NCBI RefSeq assembly: GCF_014207355.1
Contig: NZ_JACHEF010000005.1
Coordinates: forward strand, 186,001 to 250,000
Length of the DNA: 64,000 nucleotides
Source: Mesorhizobium sangaii
GTDB lineage: Bacteria; Pseudomonadota; Alphaproteobacteria; Rhizobiales; Rhizobiaceae
Direction of reading: 5' to 3'
The notes beneath the pieces were generated by a model. That model saw nothing but the letters and a program-made list of their open reading frames with translations, searched no databases and had not been told where the DNA came from. This document shows, piece by piece, positions 60,882 through 64,000 of the stretch. Numbering within the stretch: the first letter of the stretch is position 1; each line of letters starts with the position of its first letter. The translations under genes and the position numbers were made by a program.

Positions 60882-61173
60882 GCTGCAATCTCCCAATCTG
60901 TGGGGGAGATGGCCGGCAGGCCAGAGGGGGGCGCGAAGGAACGCAAGCGGTCACTCCAGCTTGGGTTCCTCGCCCCCACGAAAGTGGGGGAGAGGTGGCT
61001 CGGCGAAGCCGAGACGGAGAGGGGACTGCGCCCTACGAAAGCCCCTTCTCCGGCCGCTTCGCAGCCACCTCTCCCTCGCCTTTGGCGGGTGCGAGGAACC
61101 AAGCCTTGCTTGGCTGGCGGGAAGCGCCCCCTCTGCCCTGCCGGGGCATCTCCCCCACGAGGGGGGAGATCGG
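60882..61173. repeat. Cluster of palindromic repeats, copies D-F, in a 381-bp gene-free gap
   Basis: Contains ATCTGTGGGGGAGATGGCCG with AGGCCAGAGGGGGGCG, then CGCCCCCACGAAAGTGGGGG, CTCCCTCGCCTTTGGCGGGT and TGCCGGGGCATCTCCCCCAC. No frame in 60833-61213 is credible. Confidence 0.7.
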
Positions 61174-61213
61174 CGTCATCCCCGCTTGCGTCAATCGCCC
61201 AGGTTGTCAGTGC

Positions 61214-61786
61214 TTAGACATTATCCCCCCAGTTCTCCCACAGCACCGTGATCGTACCCGTCACCGCGATCGTCCCGTCGGCATCGATATCGGTGCCCGT
61301 GGCGAAGGCCAGGTTGAGATAGAGATCGACCGGCGTGACGGTGCCATCCAGCGTCGCGGCGGCGGCGATGTCGGCGGTCGAGGCGGTGGAGGGTGCCGCA
61401 CCGGCGCCGTCGAGCGTGCGGGCGGTGGAGGCGAGCACATTGACCATGGTCGAGGCCAGCGTCGCGCTCGATGCCGGCGCCGAGCCGAGCGACCAGGTGA
61501 GGGCCGCATTGTCGTTGACGGTCGCCGCGCGGGGGCTGAGCACAGCGAACTGCAACCTTGCCGTGCCACCCTTGATGCGCACCTTGCCGTCGGTGAAATC
61601 AAAGATCTTCTGGCTGGTATAGGCCAGCGCGTCGGTGACCGGCACGGGCATGGCACTGAACGAAAAAACGGTGCGGAAGGCGCCGCCCTGCCCTGTGGTG
61701 ACGGCCTTCAGGCCGGCTTTCGGCGGGGCAAGGCCGGCCTCGCGGGCGGCGGCGCGGACAAGTGTGCGGGGAAGACCTCGGGTCAT
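61214..61786 (-). CDS. Phage hypothetical protein (190 aa)
   Basis: Starts MTRGLPRTLVRAAAREAGLA; the remainder is strand-rich, Ala/Thr/Val-rich (FDFTDGKVRIKGGTARLQFA, LNLAFATGTDIDADGTIAVT) and suggests a head-decoration or jelly-roll-like structural protein. Located between the Bbp19-like and scaffold genes. No family recognised. Confidence 0.65.
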   Translation of the reverse strand: MTRGLPRTLVRAAAREAGLAPPKAGLKAVTTGQGGAFRTVFSFSAMPVPVTDALAYTSQKIFDFTDGKVRIKGGTARLQFAVLSPRAATVNDNAALTWSLGSAPASSATLASTMVNVLASTARTLDGAGAAPSTASTADIAAAATLDGTVTPVDLYLNLAFATGTDIDADGTIAVTGTITVLWENWGDNV

Positions 61787-62099
61787 TGGTATGTCTCCAT
61801 TGTTTGAGTGAGGAGTGGTGCGCGCAGCGCATGGGAAGCCAATTGCTTGGCCTTCCAAACGACGAACGCCCGGAGCGATAGCGAAGGGGCCGGCGCAGCC
61901 AGGCCGAACCGGCAAAGGCTGAATCATTCTGACAAGGATCGGCGCTACCGCCTTGTTCGCATGAGGTGTTTTCGGGCTCCGGCTTATCAACGCCCGAGAA
62001 ACCCTGTCTTATATCGTGAGGCCTGGTGCCCCCGTTCCGCCGCAATGCGGCGGCACGTGGCGAGCGATAGGGATTTCAGGCATTCAAGGGAGACTTCAT

Positions 62100-62420
62100 A
62101 TGAACTTTCACAAAGCCATCGCCGCCGTGCTGATGACCGCAGCACTTGCAGGCTGCGCACAGACCGAAGGCCAACAGAGAGCCGGAACCGGCGCGCTGAT
62201 CGGCGGCGCCGGCGGCGCCCTCGTCGGCCAGGCCATTGGCGGCAACACCAAGAGCACGGTCATCGGCGCGGCCAGCGGCGCCCTGCTCGGCGCGGTTGTC
62301 GGCTCGGCCACCACCCCGCAACCGCAACGCCGCGGCGAACAGATGTGCCGCTACCAGGACCGCGACGGCCGCATCTACACCGCCCCCTGCGACGACCGCT
62401 ATTATAACGGCGATTATTGA
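62100..62420 (+). CDS. Glycine-zipper lipoprotein
   Basis: A 106-residue exported protein starting MNFHKAIAAVLMTAALAGCA with a lipobox (LAGC), then a glycine zipper ALIGGAGGALVGQAIGG repeated as VIGAASGALLGAVVGSA, and a cysteine-containing end CRYQDRDGRIYTAPCDDRYY. Such lipoproteins insert in the outer membrane. AAGGGAGAC precedes the start. It is oriented against the phage genes and is probably a host-type or cargo gene within the structural block. Confidence 0.85.
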   Translation: MNFHKAIAAVLMTAALAGCAQTEGQQRAGTGALIGGAGGALVGQAIGGNTKSTVIGAASGALLGAVVGSATTPQPQRRGEQMCRYQDRDGRIYTAPCDDRYYNGDY

Positions 62421-62428
62421 GTATCAGC

Positions 62429-62552
62429 CCCCTTCTCCCCGTTCACGGGGAGAAGGTCCCGGCAGGGGGATGAGGGGCAGCGCAACGTTCTGGAATGCTG
62501 GCACCGTCCCTCACCTGCCTGCCGACATCCTCTCCCCGTAGAACGGGGAGAG
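62429..62552. repeat. Palindromic intergenic repeat, copy G
   Basis: Two hairpins, CTTCTCCCCGTTCACGGGGAG and CTCTCCCCGTAGAACGGGGA, in the gap between the lipoprotein and the Bbp19-like gene; either may end transcription from both sides. Confidence 0.65.
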
Positions 62553-62575
62553 GGACGCAGCTTGAGCGTCCCTAC

Positions 62576-62896
62576 CTATTCCTCCAACCTTGCCGCTTTC
62601 TCCAGCGCCAGTAGCTGCGCCTCGTCCAGCGTCAGAAATCCCATGATGTGCTGCACCACTTCGGCGCGTGCATTGCTGAGCGCGCTGTGCAGCTCGAAGC
62701 CGTTGGGTGTGCGGGTCCGCGCCATCCACTCGCCGTAGGACGGGCGGCGGTAATAGCCTGTCGTCGCCGCGAGGTCGGCCAGCACCATCTCGCCGTCCTC
62801 GCCTGAAAACACCCTGAGATACGCCCTGGCCAGCGCCTCACGGGCCTTGGCCGGGCCGCCGGCCTCGCCGGAATGGGCGAAGCGTTTCCGGCTCAT
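62576..62896 (-). CDS. Bbp19-like small phage protein
   Basis: A 106-residue protein starting MSRKRFAHSGEAGGPAKARE. The middle ARAYLRVFSGEDGEMVLADL resembles the Bbp19-like domain encoded between portal and scaffold in BPP-1-type podoviruses. A helical C terminus follows (LTLDEAQLLALEKAARLEE). Its ATG overlaps the portal stop (ATGA). Function unknown. Confidence 0.65.
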   Translation of the reverse strand: MSRKRFAHSGEAGGPAKAREALARAYLRVFSGEDGEMVLADLAATTGYYRRPSYGEWMARTRTPNGFELHSALSNARAEVVQHIMGFLTLDEAQLLALEKAARLEE

Positions 62897-64000
62897 GCGC
62901 CGCCACCCGCCGCGCCCGGATCCCCCGGCCCGCCCTGTAGCATGCCTTGCAACCCGTCGAGCAAACCGCTGTCGCGTGCCTGGACGGCCGCCGGCACCGC
63001 ATCCTTGGCCGCCTTGCCGGCGGCGGCGATCGCCGCCATGCCGGCCTGGGCCTGGCTTGCCTTGGCGCGGGCATCGCGCAGGCCGTCGACCTCCTCCTTG
63101 CGGCGGAAAATGCGCTGCGGGCTGCGGCCGGCGCCCTGCACGATCTTGATCGCCTCGTCGCTGTCGATGTTGTCCATCACGCCGGGGTCGAACTGCGCCA
63201 TCTGTATGGCCGTCGTCACCACCTGGATGGTATCGCGCGCCTCGGCCGAGCGGCGCAGCACGTCGAGCGGGCCGGTGAAGGTCGGCCGCACCGCCTTGCC
63301 GGCGAGGCTCGCCGGCGGCAGGAAGCGGCTGCCCTCGTCATAGAGCCCCTTGTCCTCCAAAATGCCGAGCTCGCGGTCGAGATTGGTGGCGAAGCCCGCC
63401 TGGATGATCGAGCCGGAGGGCCCAAGCAGCGCGCCCTTTTCCTCTTGCCTGATCAGCGCTTCGGTCGCCGTCATCTGCGGATTCTGCACCAGCGTCTGGA
63501 ACAGATTGACGAACATCATGTCGCGGATCTCGTCGGCGCGGCTCTGCGCGTAGTTGAAGGCATAGGTCGGGTTCTGCCCGGTCGAGATCGGCGCGATCAG
63601 CGGCCGGCCATTGTCGTCGATCAGGCCGGGATAATTCTCGCCCGGATTGAGCACCGGCACATAGTCGAGCCGGGCTTTCGAGGCGGTGGCCGGATCGGTG
63701 ATCTGCTGCAGCGCGCGCAGTCCGGAGCGGCGCACGGCGTTTTCCTCGCGCACGGTGGTCAGCGCCTCGATGGTCGGCGAGATGCCGTACGGGTCGCCCT
63801 CGTAGCGGCGCCAGTTGAAGGTCGACACCGGAAAGGTGCGAAAGCCGCTTTCCCGCACGATCTCCTCCTCGTCCTCGATGACATGGTAGGAGGCGAACGC
63901 CGTGTCGAGATACTGGGTGTGGCCGCCGAGCCGGTACATCTTGCGCTCGTCGCGCGGCTGGATGCACTGGACAAGCGAGATCTTGGTCTCGCACTTGGCC
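62893..64000 (-). CDS. Phage portal (head-to-tail connector) protein, C-terminal part
   Basis: An open frame enters from the right edge (…LVQCIQPRDERK) and runs to a stop at 62893, about 369 residues visible. Portal features of the T7 gp8 type: FPVSTFNWRRYEGDPYGISP, PLIAPISTGQNPTYAFNYAQ, RADEIRDMMFVNLFQTLV and MTATEALIRQEEKGALLGPS. The Gly/Ala-rich end GGPGDPGAAGGGA is disordered. It forms the dodecameric DNA channel of the capsid. Confidence 0.88.
   Translation of the reverse strand, partial: AKCETKISLVQCIQPRDERKMYRLGGHTQYLDTAFASYHVIEDEEEIVRESGFRTFPVSTFNWRRYEGDPYGISPTIEALTTVREENAVRRSGLRALQQITDPATASKARLDYVPVLNPGENYPGLIDDNGRPLIAPISTGQNPTYAFNYAQSRADEIRDMMFVNLFQTLVQNPQMTATEALIRQEEKGALLGPSGSIIQAGFATNLDRELGILEDKGLYDEGSRFLPPASLAGKAVRPTFTGPLDVLRRSAEARDTIQVVTTAIQMAQFDPGVMDNIDSDEAIKIVQGAGRSPQRIFRRKEEVDGLRDARAKASQAQAGMAAIAAAGKAAKDAVPAAVQARDSGLLDGLQGMLQGGPGDPGAAGGGA

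Larger units (their letters stand above)
41045..64000 (-). mobile_element. Podovirus-like prophage (partial; continues beyond the window)
   Basis: A continuous leftward block encodes portal, scaffold, capsid, tail tubular proteins, internal proteins, tailspike and lysis proteins in the order expected of T7/BPP-1-like podoviruses. Plus-strand accessory genes (acyltransferases, lipoprotein) interrupt it. No integrase, terminase or replication genes lie inside the window, so intactness cannot be judged. Confidence 0.88.

Noticed and set aside
41045..64000. Gene transfer agent instead of prophage
   Set aside because: The tail genes are podovirus-type (tubular A/B, internal proteins, tailspike), unlike the siphovirus-like rhodobacterial gene transfer agent, and conversion cargo is present.

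Overview
The window looks like chromosomal DNA of a high-GC alphaproteobacterium of the Hyphomicrobiales, most probably a Mesorhizobium-type rhizobium. This is an inference from content: periplasmic-binding ABC operons of ribose and polyamine type, a MocD/MocE-like desaturase-Rieske pair, DUF982 and DUF3309 small proteins, a HisKA_2-type kinase, and dispersed AATTCCAGGAAAAG and GCCGGACATCTCCCCC palindromic repeats. No rRNA, tRNA, CRISPR array or insertion sequence was seen.

Catabolic island (1-21.8 kb). An incomplete ribose-type ABC operon (permease, binding protein, and a second permease fused to a strictosidine-synthase/SMP-30-like propeller) runs leftward to the window edge, followed by a DHA2 efflux pump. 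Next come a rightward pair (ornithine-cyclodeaminase/pyrroline-carboxylate-reductase family and an ammonia-lyase homologue whose MIO-forming Ser is absent) and, facing it, one long leftward operon. In transcription order that operon encodes a GntR/UTRA regulator, an ADP-ribosylglycohydrolase-like enzyme, a PfkB kinase, a polyamine-type ABC transporter, a two-subunit aconitase X, a Gfo/Idh/MocA dehydrogenase, a TIM-barrel isomerase/epimerase, a MocD-like desaturase, a MocE-like Rieske protein and a PanB-like aldolase. It reads as an undescribed catabolic route for a nitrogenous, possibly glycosylated and methylated or hydroxylated compound.

Housekeeping and accessory stretch (21.9-40.7 kb). 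This holds small DUF982-type genes, a HisKA_2 kinase, a flavin-binding PPOX protein, two genes under 60 codons (a 57-aa paralogue of a second gene at 40 kb, and a DUF3309 peptide), a glycine-rich repeat protein, an ICMT-like methyltransferase, a roughly 1250-residue TPR protein with an internal duplication, a TPP-riboswitch-controlled thiamine-precursor ABC operon with a YkoF-like protein, two gene remnants joined by a deletion (LysR/SDR), msrA, a GT39-like membrane glycosyltransferase and a frameshifted membrane protein.

Prophage (41.0 kb to beyond the right edge). Read leftward from a partial portal gene there are a Bbp19-like protein, an unassigned phage protein, scaffold, major capsid, tail tubular A and B proteins, small internal proteins, an 837-residue internal virion-like protein ending in an HNH-type nuclease toxin domain with an overlapping putative immunity gene, a tailspike with an SGNH-hydrolase domain, and a lysis cassette (GH108 endolysin, small membrane proteins, spanin-like pair). 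Between tailspike and lysis genes lie three intact OafA-type acyltransferases and a broken fourth, a likely surface-polysaccharide conversion module. The architecture is podovirus-like. No integrase, terminase or replication genes are in view. Host-type palindromic repeats in several phage intergenic spaces suggest long residence.

The two most promising leads are the virion-protein/nuclease/immunity unit (50.9-53.9 kb) and the catabolic island with its MIO-less ammonia-lyase homologue (6.4-21.7 kb).
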